Shown piece by piece: positions 6,843 to 14,043 of a DNA stretch of 23,712 nt. Source of the stretch: Desulfosporosinus sp. UBA4726 (GTDB lineage Bacteria; Bacillota; Desulfitobacteriia; Desulfitobacteriales; Desulfitobacteriaceae); contig DHJG01000180.1 in assembly GCA_002404215.1 (NCBI GenBank), positions 4,827 to 28,538 of the forward strand, in the 5' to 3' direction. The notes under the pieces were generated by a model, which made no database searches, was not told the origin of the DNA, and was given only the letters and a program-made list of their open reading frames with translations. Positions within the stretch are counted from its first letter, which is position 1. Each line of letters begins with the position of its first letter. The position numbers and the translations under genes are program-made.

Positions 6843-7073
6843 TTAAAACGATGATGAGAAAGAGTACGAAGAAGAATTGCAACGAGCGAAGATGGGTTGG
6901 TGGAAGCCATTTGCAAGGAACTTTTGGAAGTGCATCTCGGAGTTGATTGGGAGAAATACAGAAGTATTCCAATCCGTAATGACTGCGATAAAGTTATAAG
7001 CTGGAACGACTTGTTCGTTCAAACAGAGTGGGACCGCGGAACTTTTCGTCTCTGGACGAAGGGTTCCGCTTTT
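6843..7073 (+). promoter_or_regulatory. T-box riboswitch, cysteine specifier (UGC)
   Basis: The 369-nt gap before cysE holds a T-box leader. The T-box sequence AGAGTGGGACCGCGG lies at 7025-7039 and matches the AGGGTGGNACCGCG consensus. Upstream is a stem I with an ACGAGCGAAGATGGGTTGG-type distal part and, on its 3' side, GAAG-TGC-ATCTCGG. This places the specifier codon TGC (Cys) at 6931-6933. Uncharged tRNA-Cys should pair at the specifier and at TGGG (7029-7032) and stabilise the antiterminator (AGAG 7025-7028 with CTCT 7050-7053), allowing cysE-cysS expression when cysteine is short. The N of TGGN is G, which can wobble-pair with the U73 discriminator of tRNA-Cys. The exact 5' boundary is approximate. 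Confidence 0.88.
7036..7073 (+). terminator. T-box attenuator terminator
   Basis: GCGGAAC (7036-7042) pairs with GTTCCGC (7063-7069), with an inner stem TTCGTC (7045-7050) to GACGAA (7055-7060), followed by TTTT. The 5' arm is part of the T-box sequence, so this terminator and the antiterminator exclude each other. Confidence 0.88.
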
Positions 7074-7116
7074 CGTGTTAACTTTACCGTAACGCGTACG
7101 AGGGGGGCTGGTAGAA

Positions 7117-7863
7117 ATGTTTCGACAGATTAGTCGCGATATTCGAGTTATCTTTGAACGAGATCCTGCGGCGAAAAGTATTTGGGAAGTAATATTGTGT
7201 TATCCCGGGTTTCATGCTGTTCTTTCCCACAGAGTAGCACATTGGCTCTATAGTCATAAAATGGTGATCTTGCCACGCCTAATTTCTCAGCTCTCGAGAT
7301 TTTTCACAGGAATCGAAATTCATCCCGGTGCCAAGATTGGTCAAGGCTTCTTTATCGACCATGGAACTGGTGTGGTCATCGGCGAAACTGCGGAAGTCGG
7401 TGACAATGTTACCCTATATCAGGGAGTTACCTTAGGAGGTACGGGTAAGGAAAAGGGCAAGAGGCATCCTACCATTGGAAATAATGTGGTGATTGGGGCA
7501 GGGGCTAAAGTATTAGGTTCTTTTAAAGTTGGAGATAATGTAAAAATAGGCGCGGGATCTGTTGTGAATAAACCAGTTCCGGATGACACAACCGTGGTAG
7601 GGATTCCAGGGCGGATTGTTCTTCATCGTGGGGTTCCGGTCAAGAACCCTGATTTAAGACATGATCAGCTTCCTGATCCGGTTAACGAGATGTTAAAATG
7701 TTTAATGCAACGTGTGGAATATTTAGAGCAGCGATTAAACGAAGAGGAGAGTCGATGTAATGTCTTTGAAATTATACAATACAATGGTCCGCCAAAAAGT
7801 AGAGTTCCAGCCTCGGGAGAGCGGGAAGGTGTCGATGTACGTATGCGGCCCGACGACCTATAA
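7117..7863 (+). CDS. cysE: Serine O-acetyltransferase
   Basis: CysE acetylates serine with acetyl-CoA to O-acetylserine, the carbon acceptor for sulfide in cysteine synthesis. It has an N-terminal helical region and a left-handed beta-helix of hexapeptide repeats from about residue 66, with catalytic H82 in DHGTG and E67 at the place of the E. coli Asp143. GVTLGGTGKEKGKRHP and IGAGAKVLG are typical. The ATG follows AGGGGGG at 7101-7107. The frame is 248 codons, about 30 longer than usual, because it runs 104 nt into cysS in another frame. A TAA that would touch the cysS ATG (7758-7760) lies in a different frame. The last residues (from about 214) are therefore overprinted on cysS and probably not functional; a recent single-base change near 7700-7757 or a sequence error would explain this. 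Controlled by the cysteine T-box. Confidence 0.95.
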   Translation: MFRQISRDIRVIFERDPAAKSIWEVILCYPGFHAVLSHRVAHWLYSHKMVILPRLISQLSRFFTGIEIHPGAKIGQGFFIDHGTGVVIGETAEVGDNVTLYQGVTLGGTGKEKGKRHPTIGNNVVIGAGAKVLGSFKVGDNVKIGAGSVVNKPVPDDTTVVGIPGRIVLHRGVPVKNPDLRHDQLPDPVNEMLKCLMQRVEYLEQRLNEEESRCNVFEIIQYNGPPKSRVPASGEREGVDVRMRPDDL

Positions 7864-9193
7864 TTATTTCCATGCTGGGAATGCTCGGATGTTTGTTGTC
7901 TTCGATATGATTCGACGTTATTTTATGCACAAAGGATATGATGTTCGCTACGTCCAGAATTTTACGGATATTGATGACAAAATTATTCAACGAGGAAACA
8001 CAGAAGGGATGGAGCCCTTAGCCTTAGGTCAAAAATATATTGAGGAATACTTTAAAGATGCGAAGGCCCTGAACATTCTTCCGGCTACTGTACATCCAAA
8101 GGCTACAGAGCATATACCGGAAATGATCGAGATTATTCAGGGGCTTATGAAGTCAGGACTGGCCTACGAAGTGGAGGGAGACGTTTACTTCGCGGTAGAC
8201 CATTTTCCTAACTACGGGAAGCTGTCCGGCAGAACGCTAGACGATATGAAGGCCGGGGCAAGGGTTGAGGTGGACGAACGTAAACATTTCCCGATGGACT
8301 TTGCATTATGGAAAAATGCGAAGCCGGGGGAACCAGCCTGGGAAAGTCCATGGGGTCAGGGTCGTCCAGGTTGGCACATCGAATGCACAGCGATGTCTTT
8401 AAAATACCTTGGGGCAGGATTTGATATTCATGGTGGAGGTGGAGACCTTGTTTTCCCTCATCATGAAAATGAGATCGCCCAAACGGAAGGATACTTAAAA
8501 GGGGAGACGTTTGCTCGTTATTGGATGCACAACGCTTTTCTTACAATTAATCAAGAAAAGATGTCAAAGTCCATGGGCAATTTTTTCACAACTAGAGAGT
8601 TACTTGTCAATTATCCAGGCGAAGTGATTCGCTTTTATCTGCTGGGAACTCATTATCGCAGTCCGTTGGATTTCAGTGATGAAAACCTAGTTATGGCTCA
8701 AAAAGGGTTGGAACGGTTGCAAACTAGTATTCGTCTGTCTCAGCAAGCTCTGGAACGGTTGGATTCTTCTAAAAATGAGCGGATCCAAGTGGAATTGGTT
8801 CAGGCTGCTAAAGAAGCGCGTGAAGCTTTTGAAAAGGCCATGGATGACGACTTTAATTCAGCACTGGCCTATGCAGCACTCTTTGAGTTAGCCAAAACGA
8901 TGAATGGATATGTCCAGGAAAACCCTGTATATTCAAAAGGATTAGCAGAGGCTCAAAAGACCTTAGTGGAACTTGGCGAAGTACTTGGTTTTGACCTACT
9001 GCATCCAGCTCAAGTTTCTATTGAAAAAGGTGAAATTCTCGCACAAGTTATGGAGGTTGTTTTAGAGATTCGTGCACGTTCGCGCCAGAAGAAAGATTGG
9101 GAAATGGCTGATTTTATCCGTGATGCACTAAAAGAGAAAGACATTATTATCGAAGATACCCCGCAAGGTGCGAGGTGGCAAATTAAGAAGTAG
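7760..9193 (+). CDS. cysS: Cysteinyl-tRNA synthetase
   Basis: CysS is a class I synthetase charging tRNA-Cys. The 477-residue protein shows the HIGH-type motif HAGNAR (38-43), KMSKS (267-271) and the full zinc site C29, C209, H234 and E238, which gives cysteine selectivity without editing. The start is ATG 7760 with GAGGAGA about 10 nt upstream; it lies inside the extended cysE frame. Pairing with cysE behind one cysteine T-box means synthesis of the amino acid and its loading on tRNA are raised together when tRNA-Cys is uncharged. The next gene begins 15 nt after the stop. Confidence 0.97.
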   Translation: MSLKLYNTMVRQKVEFQPRESGKVSMYVCGPTTYNYFHAGNARMFVVFDMIRRYFMHKGYDVRYVQNFTDIDDKIIQRGNTEGMEPLALGQKYIEEYFKDAKALNILPATVHPKATEHIPEMIEIIQGLMKSGLAYEVEGDVYFAVDHFPNYGKLSGRTLDDMKAGARVEVDERKHFPMDFALWKNAKPGEPAWESPWGQGRPGWHIECTAMSLKYLGAGFDIHGGGGDLVFPHHENEIAQTEGYLKGETFARYWMHNAFLTINQEKMSKSMGNFFTTRELLVNYPGEVIRFYLLGTHYRSPLDFSDENLVMAQKGLERLQTSIRLSQQALERLDSSKNERIQVELVQAAKEAREAFEKAMDDDFNSALAYAALFELAKTMNGYVQENPVYSKGLAEAQKTLVELGEVLGFDLLHPAQVSIEKGEILAQVMEVVLEIRARSRQKKDWEMADFIRDALKEKDIIIEDTPQGARWQIKK

Positions 9194-9208
9194 TTGAAAG
9201 GTGACTGT

Positions 9209-9682
9209 ATGCGAAAATGGCAAGAAATGAACGCCTTAACCCTGGCGTATTTAGGAGATGCGGTCTATGAACTTTGGGTGCGTACACATCTGATGGAGTT
9301 GGGGTATGAAAAGGTTCAGGAACTTCACAAGCAGGCAATAAGCTATGTTCGTGCAGGTACTCAGGCTAAGCTTTTGCACTCCCTATTATCTGATCTTGAC
9401 GAGGTTGAGCATCAGGTGGTTTTGCGTGGCCGGAATGCCAAGGGTGGACATCCCAAGAACGTAGATGTCGTGACCTACCGTCATGCAACAGCGTTTGAAA
9501 GCTTAGTGGGCTATTGGCAATTGAATGGACAAATAGATCGTATGCAATGGGCTTTCAATAAGGTGGACGGGATGCTCCAGGAGGATTTGGGGCAAGAAGT
9601 CGATAGCAGGAAAATTGAGAATAGGGAAGATGGGAGTGGGCGAAATTACGTTGAGAGTGGATCTAATTCAGTACACACCTGA
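9209..9682 (+). CDS. mrnC: Mini-ribonuclease III
   Basis: Mini-III is a dimeric RNase III-type nuclease without the double-stranded RNA-binding domain; in B. subtilis it matures the ends of 23S rRNA. The catalytic helix is NALTLAYLGDAVYELWVR (8-25) with the metal-binding D17, and RGRNAK and the histidine/tyrosine-rich NVDVVTYRHATAFESLVGYW section follow. I start at ATG 9209, which has GAAAGGTGA upstream; the longer TTG 9194 is less likely because it directly touches the cysS stop and contains the ribosome site. Length is 157 residues. The charged C-terminal tail (from about 130) is read through the start of thyX and is likely disordered. Confidence 0.93.
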   Translation: MRKWQEMNALTLAYLGDAVYELWVRTHLMELGYEKVQELHKQAISYVRAGTQAKLLHSLLSDLDEVEHQVVLRGRNAKGGHPKNVDVVTYRHATAFESLVGYWQLNGQIDRMQWAFNKVDGMLQEDLGQEVDSRKIENREDGSGRNYVESGSNSVHT

Positions 9683-10337
9683 TCCAGAAAGAGTGGTGGC
9701 AGCCGCTGCTCGTTTATGCTATTCATCAAATCCTGTGCCTGAACTTTTGGAGCGATTAGATGATGAAGCGGTGGCAAGTTTAGTTCATAAATTAAGACAA
9801 ATGGGTCATCTTTCTACGTATGAACATGTGAGTTTTCAGTTTTCAATAGATGGCGTTTCACGGGCTTTATCCCACCAATTAGTGCGCCACCGGATTGCAA
9901 GTTATTCGCAGCGTTCTCAGCGTTATGTGAAAGAAAATGGGTTTGAGTTTGTCATTCCGCCGAGCATCAAGCAAAATCCAGAGGCGTTAGAACGCTTTGA
10001 GACGGTTATGGCTCACCTGCAAGAAAACTATTTAGAACTATTGAGCAGCATACCCGCGGAGGATGCACGTTATGTTTTACCGAATGCCTGTACAACCTCG
10101 TTGATGGCAACCTTTAATGCTCGGTCGTTATTGAACTTTTTTGAACACCGAACCTGCAGTCGGGCTCAGTGGGAGATACGTTCCTTAGCGGAACAGATGC
10201 TAAAACTGGTGCGTGTTGTAGCTCCGAATCTTTTCAGCGAAGCGGGGCCGACCTGTGTAACTCAGGGCGTCTGTCATCAGGGTACGTATAGTTGCGGAAG
10301 ACTAAACAACTCTAGAAGGAAAGAGGTAAACACTTGA
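9630..10337 (+). CDS. thyX: Flavin-dependent thymidylate synthase
   Basis: ThyX makes dTMP from dUMP using FAD, NADPH and methylene-tetrahydrofolate, and is unrelated to ThyA. The signature RHRIASYSQRSQRY (86-99) binds FAD and dUMP, and the C-terminal FEHRTCSRAQWEIR with its arginine-rich substrate contacts is present. The start is uncertain: TTG 9615, ATG 9630 (chosen, 235 residues) and TTG 9651 are in frame. The family normally begins right before the VDLIQYTPDPE-type strand, which fits TTG 9651 best, though no start has an ideal ribosome site. The gene overlaps mrnC by 32-68 nt depending on the start. Its TGA overlaps the TTG of rlmB, so translation is probably coupled. thyX is not part of this cluster in B. 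subtilis. Confidence 0.95.
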   Translation: MGVGEITLRVDLIQYTPDPERVVAAAARLCYSSNPVPELLERLDDEAVASLVHKLRQMGHLSTYEHVSFQFSIDGVSRALSHQLVRHRIASYSQRSQRYVKENGFEFVIPPSIKQNPEALERFETVMAHLQENYLELLSSIPAEDARYVLPNACTTSLMATFNARSLLNFFEHRTCSRAQWEIRSLAEQMLKLVRVVAPNLFSEAGPTCVTQGVCHQGTYSCGRLNNSRRKEVNT

Positions 10338-11074
10338 ACGATGAAATAGTTTATGGTAAAAACCCTGTTTTCGAACTCCTAAAAAGTGGAAATCCCGTTA
10401 ATAAAGTTCTCTTTTTGTCGGATGGACCCAGTGGTCGAAATCAAGATATCATCTCGTTACTGCATGAACGGAGTATTCCTTATCAATTTGTAGATCGTCA
10501 GACACTTGACCGTTTAACGAATCGAGAGCTACACCAAGGAATGATTGCTTATATAGCGGCAAGAGAGTACGCCACTGTGGATGACATTCTAGCCCGGGCT
10601 GAAGAACGAAACGAAGAACCGTTCATCTTGATGCTTGATGAGATCGAAGACCCGCATAATTTAGGGGCCTTATTGAGGACAGTAGACGCAGTTGGTGCCC
10701 ACGGGGTTATTATTCCGAAACGTCGCAGTGTTGCCTTAACGGGTACTGTAGCTAAAACATCTGCTGGGGCGGTTGAACATGTGTTGGTTGCAAGAGTGAG
10801 CAATTTAGTGCAGACCTTAAAGGAGCTCAAGAAGAAGGGCTGTTGGGTGTCTGGGGCTGAGGCGGGTGGAAAAGAAGCATTCCAATCTGACCTAACTGGT
10901 TCGCGGGTTATTGTAATAGGTAGCGAAGGAAAAGGCATCAGTCGCTTACTTCAAGAAAATTGTGACGAGATTATCAGTTTACCGATGAGAGGAAAGGTTA
11001 CTTCGTTAAACGCGAGCGTTGCAGGATCTGTTGTACTTTACGAAGTCCTCCGGCAGAGAAATCATTCCCGCTAA
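10334..11074 (+). CDS. rlmB: 23S rRNA (guanosine-2'-O)-methyltransferase, TrmH/SPOUT family
   Basis: RlmB-type SPOUT enzymes methylate the ribose of a P-loop guanosine in 23S rRNA (G2251 in E. coli). The 246-residue protein has an N-terminal L30e-like substrate-binding domain (about 5-75). Three SPOUT knot motifs follow: DPHNLGALLRT (107-117), VIVIGSEGKGIS (192-203) and LPMRGKVTSLNASVAGSV (216-233). The start is TTG 10334 with GAGG seven bases upstream; it overlaps the thyX stop as TTGA. Together with mrnC it forms a 23S rRNA maturation pair. In B. subtilis rae1 (yacP) follows; here there is none, and a non-coding stretch and a promoter lead to sigH. Confidence 0.93.
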   Translation: MNDEIVYGKNPVFELLKSGNPVNKVLFLSDGPSGRNQDIISLLHERSIPYQFVDRQTLDRLTNRELHQGMIAYIAAREYATVDDILARAEERNEEPFILMLDEIEDPHNLGALLRTVDAVGAHGVIIPKRRSVALTGTVAKTSAGAVEHVLVARVSNLVQTLKELKKKGCWVSGAEAGGKEAFQSDLTGSRVIVIGSEGKGISRLLQENCDEIISLPMRGKVTSLNASVAGSVVLYEVLRQRNHSR

Positions 11075-11204
11075 GTGCAATGAATGATGAGCGATTCTAT
11101 GCCTTTCTTTCAGGGCTTGCTATTTTGTATTCTGATAGCCACGCTTTCGTTGGACCGTGGCAATGGAACTTCGCGTATAGCGACAGAACAACCAAAACTT
11201 CGCC

Positions 11205-11234
11205 TTGACGCTTTTCTTTGGGGTCGAGTATAAT
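11205..11234 (+). promoter_or_regulatory. sigH promoter
   Basis: TTGACG (11205-11210), 18-nt spacer, TATAAT (11229-11234); start near 11241, leader about 65 nt. The preceding stretch from 11075 has a hairpin GCCACG (11138-11143) with CGTGGC (11156-11161) but no T tract, and no gene. Confidence 0.75.
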
Positions 11235-11306
11235 AAGAATGTTCTCGTGGACAAGGGCGATGCGAGATTGCGTCTTCTTCATGACGACAATGTAGGGGGG
11301 ATCAAC

Positions 11307-11957
11307 TTGACTCTTCAAGCCCAATCAGAACTACCGGAGTGTGATATCATCGACGTTATCGTAGATGAAGAGGTGGTTGAGTTTGCCAAGGAAGGCAACG
11401 CTACAGCGCTGGAGTATCTAATCAACAAATATAAAAACTTTGTCAGGGCTAAAGCGCGTTCTTACTTTCTTATTGGAGCTGATCGTGAAGATATTATCCA
11501 AGAGGGTATGATTGGACTCTATAAAGCCATTCGGGATTTCCGTGGAGACAAACTCTCTTCATTTCGGGCTTTTGCCGAATTATGTATTACCCGGCAAATA
11601 ATCACGGCGATTAAAACAGCAACCCGTCAGAAACACATTCCATTAAATTCTTATGTCTCTCTAAATAAGCCGATTTATGACGAAGATTCTGACAGAACCC
11701 TGCTTGATGTAATCTCAGGAACACGCATTACGGACCCAGAAGAACTTATTATTAGTCGGGAAGAATTTGACGATATTGAGGAAAAAATGGGCGAAATCCT
11801 CAGCTCCTTGGAATGGAAAGTACTGATGTCTTACTTAGAAGGTAAATCTTATCAAGAGATTGCAGTAGACTTAAAACGACATGTAAAATCGATTGATAAC
11901 GCATTGCAGAGGGTTAAAAGGAAGCTTGAACGCTATCTGGAGCGGCGCGACGGATAA
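11307..11957 (+). CDS. sigH: RNA polymerase sigma factor SigH (sigma-30)
   Basis: SigH directs early stationary-phase and sporulation-entry transcription in Bacillus and Clostridia. The 216-residue protein has region 2 with YKNFVRAKARSYFLIGADRE and DIIQEGMIGLYKAIRDF, followed by ITRQIITAIKTATRQKHIPL. Region 4 has YQEIAVDLKRHVKSIDNALQ, a helix-turn-helix for the -35 box. From memory these blocks are nearly identical to B. subtilis SigH, so the name is safe. The longer open frame from 11205 starts in the -35 box of the promoter and is rejected. TTG 11307 has AGGGGGG six bases upstream (11294-11300) and gives the family length. It is its own unit at the 5' side; no clear terminator follows, so the tRNA genes may be partly read from it. 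Confidence 0.96.
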   Translation: MTLQAQSELPECDIIDVIVDEEVVEFAKEGNATALEYLINKYKNFVRAKARSYFLIGADREDIIQEGMIGLYKAIRDFRGDKLSSFRAFAELCITRQIITAIKTATRQKHIPLNSYVSLNKPIYDEDSDRTLLDVISGTRITDPEELIISREEFDDIEEKMGEILSSLEWKVLMSYLEGKSYQEIAVDLKRHVKSIDNALQRVKRKLERYLERRDG

Positions 11958-11980
11958 ATTCATATCTGCAATTAAAAAAC

Positions 11981-12009
11981 TTGCATTAGAACATAATAAG
12001 TGGTAAACT
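11981..12009 (+). promoter_or_regulatory. Possible promoter of the tRNA pair
   Basis: TTGCAT (11981-11986), 17-nt spacer, TAAACT (12004-12009). The match is moderate. The 137-nt stretch between sigH and the first tRNA holds nothing else I can support. Confidence 0.4.
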
Positions 12010-12094
12010 AACAAAGTGCCTGGCGCTGATATGACTTACAGCAAAGATACTATAAATATTTTGCTATTGTGTCGTCGTCTGGGTGTGCATACAT

Positions 12095-12170
12095 GCCGAA
12101 GTAGCTCAGTTGGTAGAGCAGCTGATTTGTAATCAGCAGGTCACGGGTTCAAATCCTGCCTTCGGCTCCA
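12095..12170 (+). tRNA. tRNA-Thr (anticodon TGT)
   Basis: A 76-nt cloverleaf with perfect acceptor arms GCCGAAG and CTTCGGC, an encoded TCCA end, D arm AGCTCAGTTGGTAGAGC, anticodon stem GCTGA/TCAGC and loop TTTGTAA with anticodon TGT at 12128-12130, reading ACA. The T loop is TTCAAAT. The T stem has an A-C mismatch at its first pair and a G-T wobble, slightly weaker than usual. Confidence 0.96.
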
Positions 12171-12249
12171 TTCAAATAATAATGCATATGCGTTAAGGTT
12201 TTAGTGGAAATTTTATGCGGGTGTATTATTTTAGCTGGTCAGTCCGATG

Positions 12250-12265
12250 GGCGCTTAGTAGCGCC
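12250..12265 (+). other. Hairpin between the two tRNA genes
   Basis: GGCGCT (12250-12255) and AGCGCC (12260-12265) form a perfect 6-bp stem with a TAGT loop. The bases after it (TTGAATAG) are not a terminator T tract. It may be a processing element of the tRNA precursor or a weak attenuator. Confidence 0.35.
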
Positions 12266-12289
12266 TTGAATAGATAGATCAGACAACAT

Positions 12290-12364
<75 letters not shown>

Positions 12365-12373
12365 AGTTGAATC

Positions 12374-12395
12374 AGGCAGCCAAGCTGTCTTTTTT
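12374..12395 (+). terminator. Terminator after the tRNA pair
   Basis: GGCAGC (12375-12380) pairs with GCTGTC (12384-12389; one G-T) around a CAA loop, followed by six T. It separates sigH-tRNA transcription from the rpmG promoter just downstream. Confidence 0.85.
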
Positions 12396-12413
12396 GTTAT
12401 CATAAGATATTCC

Positions 12414-12442
12414 TTGACAAGGGAAAAACCTTATGGTAAAGT
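12414..12442 (+). promoter_or_regulatory. Promoter of the rpmG-secE-nusG-rplK-rplA unit
   Basis: TTGACA (12414-12419), 17-nt spacer, TAAAGT (12437-12442). It begins only 18 nt after the T tract of the tRNA terminator, so the unit is cleanly separated from the genes before. Confidence 0.75.
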
Positions 12443-12500
12443 ATTTTCAGTAATGGGTAAAATTCAGCGTACGGCCATTGTCTAGGGGAGGTGTTCGTGA

Positions 12501-12650
12501 ATGCGTGTGGGAATTATTTTGGCGTGTACGGATTGCAAGCGCCGTAATTATGCTACGATAAAAAATAAGAAAAATAACCCTGATCGCTTGGAAGCTCAAA
12601 AGTTTTGCAAGTTTTGTAAGAGCCATACTCTCCATAAGGAAACCAAGTAA
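12501..12650 (+). CDS. rpmG: Ribosomal protein L33, zinc-binding form
   Basis: A 49-residue protein of the large ribosomal subunit near the E site. It keeps the four zinc-ribbon cysteines as two CxxC pairs (C9/C12 and C36/C39), so it is the C+ form; many bacteria also carry a cysteine-free copy used under zinc shortage. It has NYAT and KNKKNNPDRLEAQKFC as expected. The ATG follows GGGAGGTG at 12486-12493. The gene before secE is the usual place of this paralogue in Firmicutes. A run of nine T follows its stop, but with no hairpin in front, so transcription should continue into secE. Confidence 0.96.
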   Translation: MRVGIILACTDCKRRNYATIKNKKNNPDRLEAQKFCKFCKSHTLHKETK

Positions 12651-12732
12651 TTTTTTTTTGTAATGGTTTAGACTGTACGCCAGGGGGCGTTGTCGCGGTG
12701 GCGATGACACCAATGTCATGTAAGGATGTGAA

Positions 12733-12957
12733 GTGGTGGGCGCGTTGAAGAAACCGGCCAATACTCAGCGACAGACAGAAAAGGCGGCTGAATATTTCCG
12801 CGGGGTTTTGAGCGAATTAAAAAAAGTTCATTGGCCTAGCCGTCGACAGTTGCTCGCCTACACAGGAGTAGTGTTTTTTGCGGTGGCGATTGTATCCGTT
12901 CTGATGTGGATTGTTGATAGTGGCTTAAGTGCGGCCGTGACCAAGCTACTGCCCTAA
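12733..12957 (+). CDS. secE: Preprotein translocase subunit SecE
   Basis: SecE clamps SecY in the protein-export channel of the membrane. This is the short single-span form (74 residues). A charged N terminus is followed by the conserved amphipathic helix and hinge ELKKVHWPSRRQL (28-40) and one membrane segment (about 42-62). The start is GTG 12733 with AAGGA six bases upstream; the next codon is also GTG. The 82-nt gap before it contains two small hairpins, ACGCC/GGCGT (12677-12690) and ATGACA/TGTCAT (12704-12719). secE-nusG is one of the most constant gene pairs in bacteria. Confidence 0.96.
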   Translation: MVGALKKPANTQRQTEKAAEYFRGVLSELKKVHWPSRRQLLAYTGVVFFAVAIVSVLMWIVDSGLSAAVTKLLP

Positions 12958-12999
12958 CCTATGAGTTTCCGCGGCAGTGTCTGAGGAGGTCACTAAGAA

Positions 13000-13527
13000 A
13001 TGGCAAAAGACTGGTATGTTATTCACACGTATTCCGGATATGAGAACAAAGTAAAGATGAATCTGGAAAAACGCGTTGAGTCTATGAACATGGAAGAAAA
13101 AATCTTCCGCGTACTTGTTCCGATGGAAGATGAAATTGAGTTCAAGAACGGGAAACAGAAAATCATCAAGCGTAAAGTATATCCAGGCTATGTGCTCGTA
13201 GAAATGGAAATGACAGATGACTCGTGGTATGTTGTACGTAACACGCCTGGAGTAACTGGATTCGTTGGCACAGGTACGAAGCCGATTCCCTTGCTTGATC
13301 AAGAGGTTGTCAAGATTCTTCAACAAATGGGTCTGGATGAAGTTCGCAGACGGGTTGATTTTGAAATCAATCAGAGTGTACAAGTCATTGATGGTCCGTT
13401 TAAGGATTTCGTTGGAGTTGTTCGTGAAATCCTCGAAGACAAAGGGAAGTTGCGTGTTGAAGTTTCTATGTTTGGAAGAGAAACTCCGGTTGAATTGGAG
13501 TTTGCACAGGTTCAGAAACTTGACTAG
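13000..13527 (+). CDS. nusG: Transcription elongation/antitermination factor NusG
   Basis: NusG binds the RNA polymerase clamp and modulates pausing, Rho termination and coupling to the ribosome. The 175-residue protein has an NGN domain opening with DWYVIHTYSGYE (4-15) and the KRKVYPGYVLVEM strand (58-70). A C-terminal KOW domain (about 124-175) follows with VIDGPFKDFVGVV. The ATG follows GAGGAGGT. Length and domain layout are standard with no insertion. It lies between secE and rplK in the usual order. Confidence 0.97.
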   Translation: MAKDWYVIHTYSGYENKVKMNLEKRVESMNMEEKIFRVLVPMEDEIEFKNGKQKIIKRKVYPGYVLVEMEMTDDSWYVVRNTPGVTGFVGTGTKPIPLLDQEVVKILQQMGLDEVRRRVDFEINQSVQVIDGPFKDFVGVVREILEDKGKLRVEVSMFGRETPVELEFAQVQKLD

Positions 13528-13563
13528 GTGTTGAGATTATCCTAACAAGGAGGTGTAATGACA

Positions 13564-13992
13564 ATGGCAAAAAAAGTAATTGGGTTGGTAAAGTTAGCGA
13601 TCACAGCAGGTAAAGCCACACCGGCGCCTCCAGTTGGTCCAGCTCTAGGTCAGCATGGGGTTAACATTATGGCCTTCTGCAAAGAATACAATGAGCGCAC
13701 CAAGGATCAAGCGGGATTGATTATTCCGGTCGAAATTACGGTCTATGAAGATCGATCTTTCACCTTTATTACCAAAACTCCGCCAGCTGCGGTGTTGCTT
13801 AAGAAAGCAGCTAATATTACTTCCGGTTCAGCTGAACCAAATCGCAAAAAGGTTGCGAGTGTTCCTAAATCGAAGGTGCGCGAAATCGCGGACATTAAGA
13901 TGAAGGACTTAAATGCAGCAAGTGTTGAAGCAGCAATGCGCATGATTGAAGGCACAGCACGAAGTATGGGCATTGACGTCGTCGAAGGCTAA
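13564..13992 (+). CDS. rplK: Ribosomal protein L11
   Basis: L11 forms the stalk base with 23S rRNA helices 43/44, the GTPase centre and binding site of thiostrepton and RelA. The N-terminal domain has the conserved proline-rich PAPPVGPALGQHGVNI and the C-terminal RNA-binding domain ends with GTARSMGIDV. I choose ATG 13564 (MAKKVIGL, 142 residues), the usual family start. ATG 13558, two codons earlier, is nearer to the AAGGAGGTG site and cannot be excluded. Confidence 0.97.
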   Translation: MAKKVIGLVKLAITAGKATPAPPVGPALGQHGVNIMAFCKEYNERTKDQAGLIIPVEITVYEDRSFTFITKTPPAAVLLKKAANITSGSAEPNRKKVASVPKSKVREIADIKMKDLNAASVEAAMRMIEGTARSMGIDVVEG

Positions 13993-14043
13993 AATAAGTT
14001 GTGGGAGGGCTAAGGTCCGCATCACCACGAGGAGGTTAAAAGA

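Noticed and set aside
6897..7133. 78-residue open frame before cysE
   Set aside because: It lies entirely over the T-box riboswitch, has no plausible ribosome site and no family resemblance; its bases are explained by RNA structure.
11061..11088. ATCATTC/GAATGAT inverted repeat over the rlmB stop as a terminator
   Set aside because: AT-rich arms, a 14-nt loop and no T tract after it.
12651..12659. Nine-T run after rpmG as a terminator
   Set aside because: There is no stable stem directly before it, and secE-nusG downstream have no other good promoter.
12946..13383. 145-residue minus-strand open frame over nusG
   Set aside because: It is a mirror of the conserved nusG reading frame with no ribosome site or domain; the same holds for the other opposite-strand frames over ribosomal and polymerase genes.
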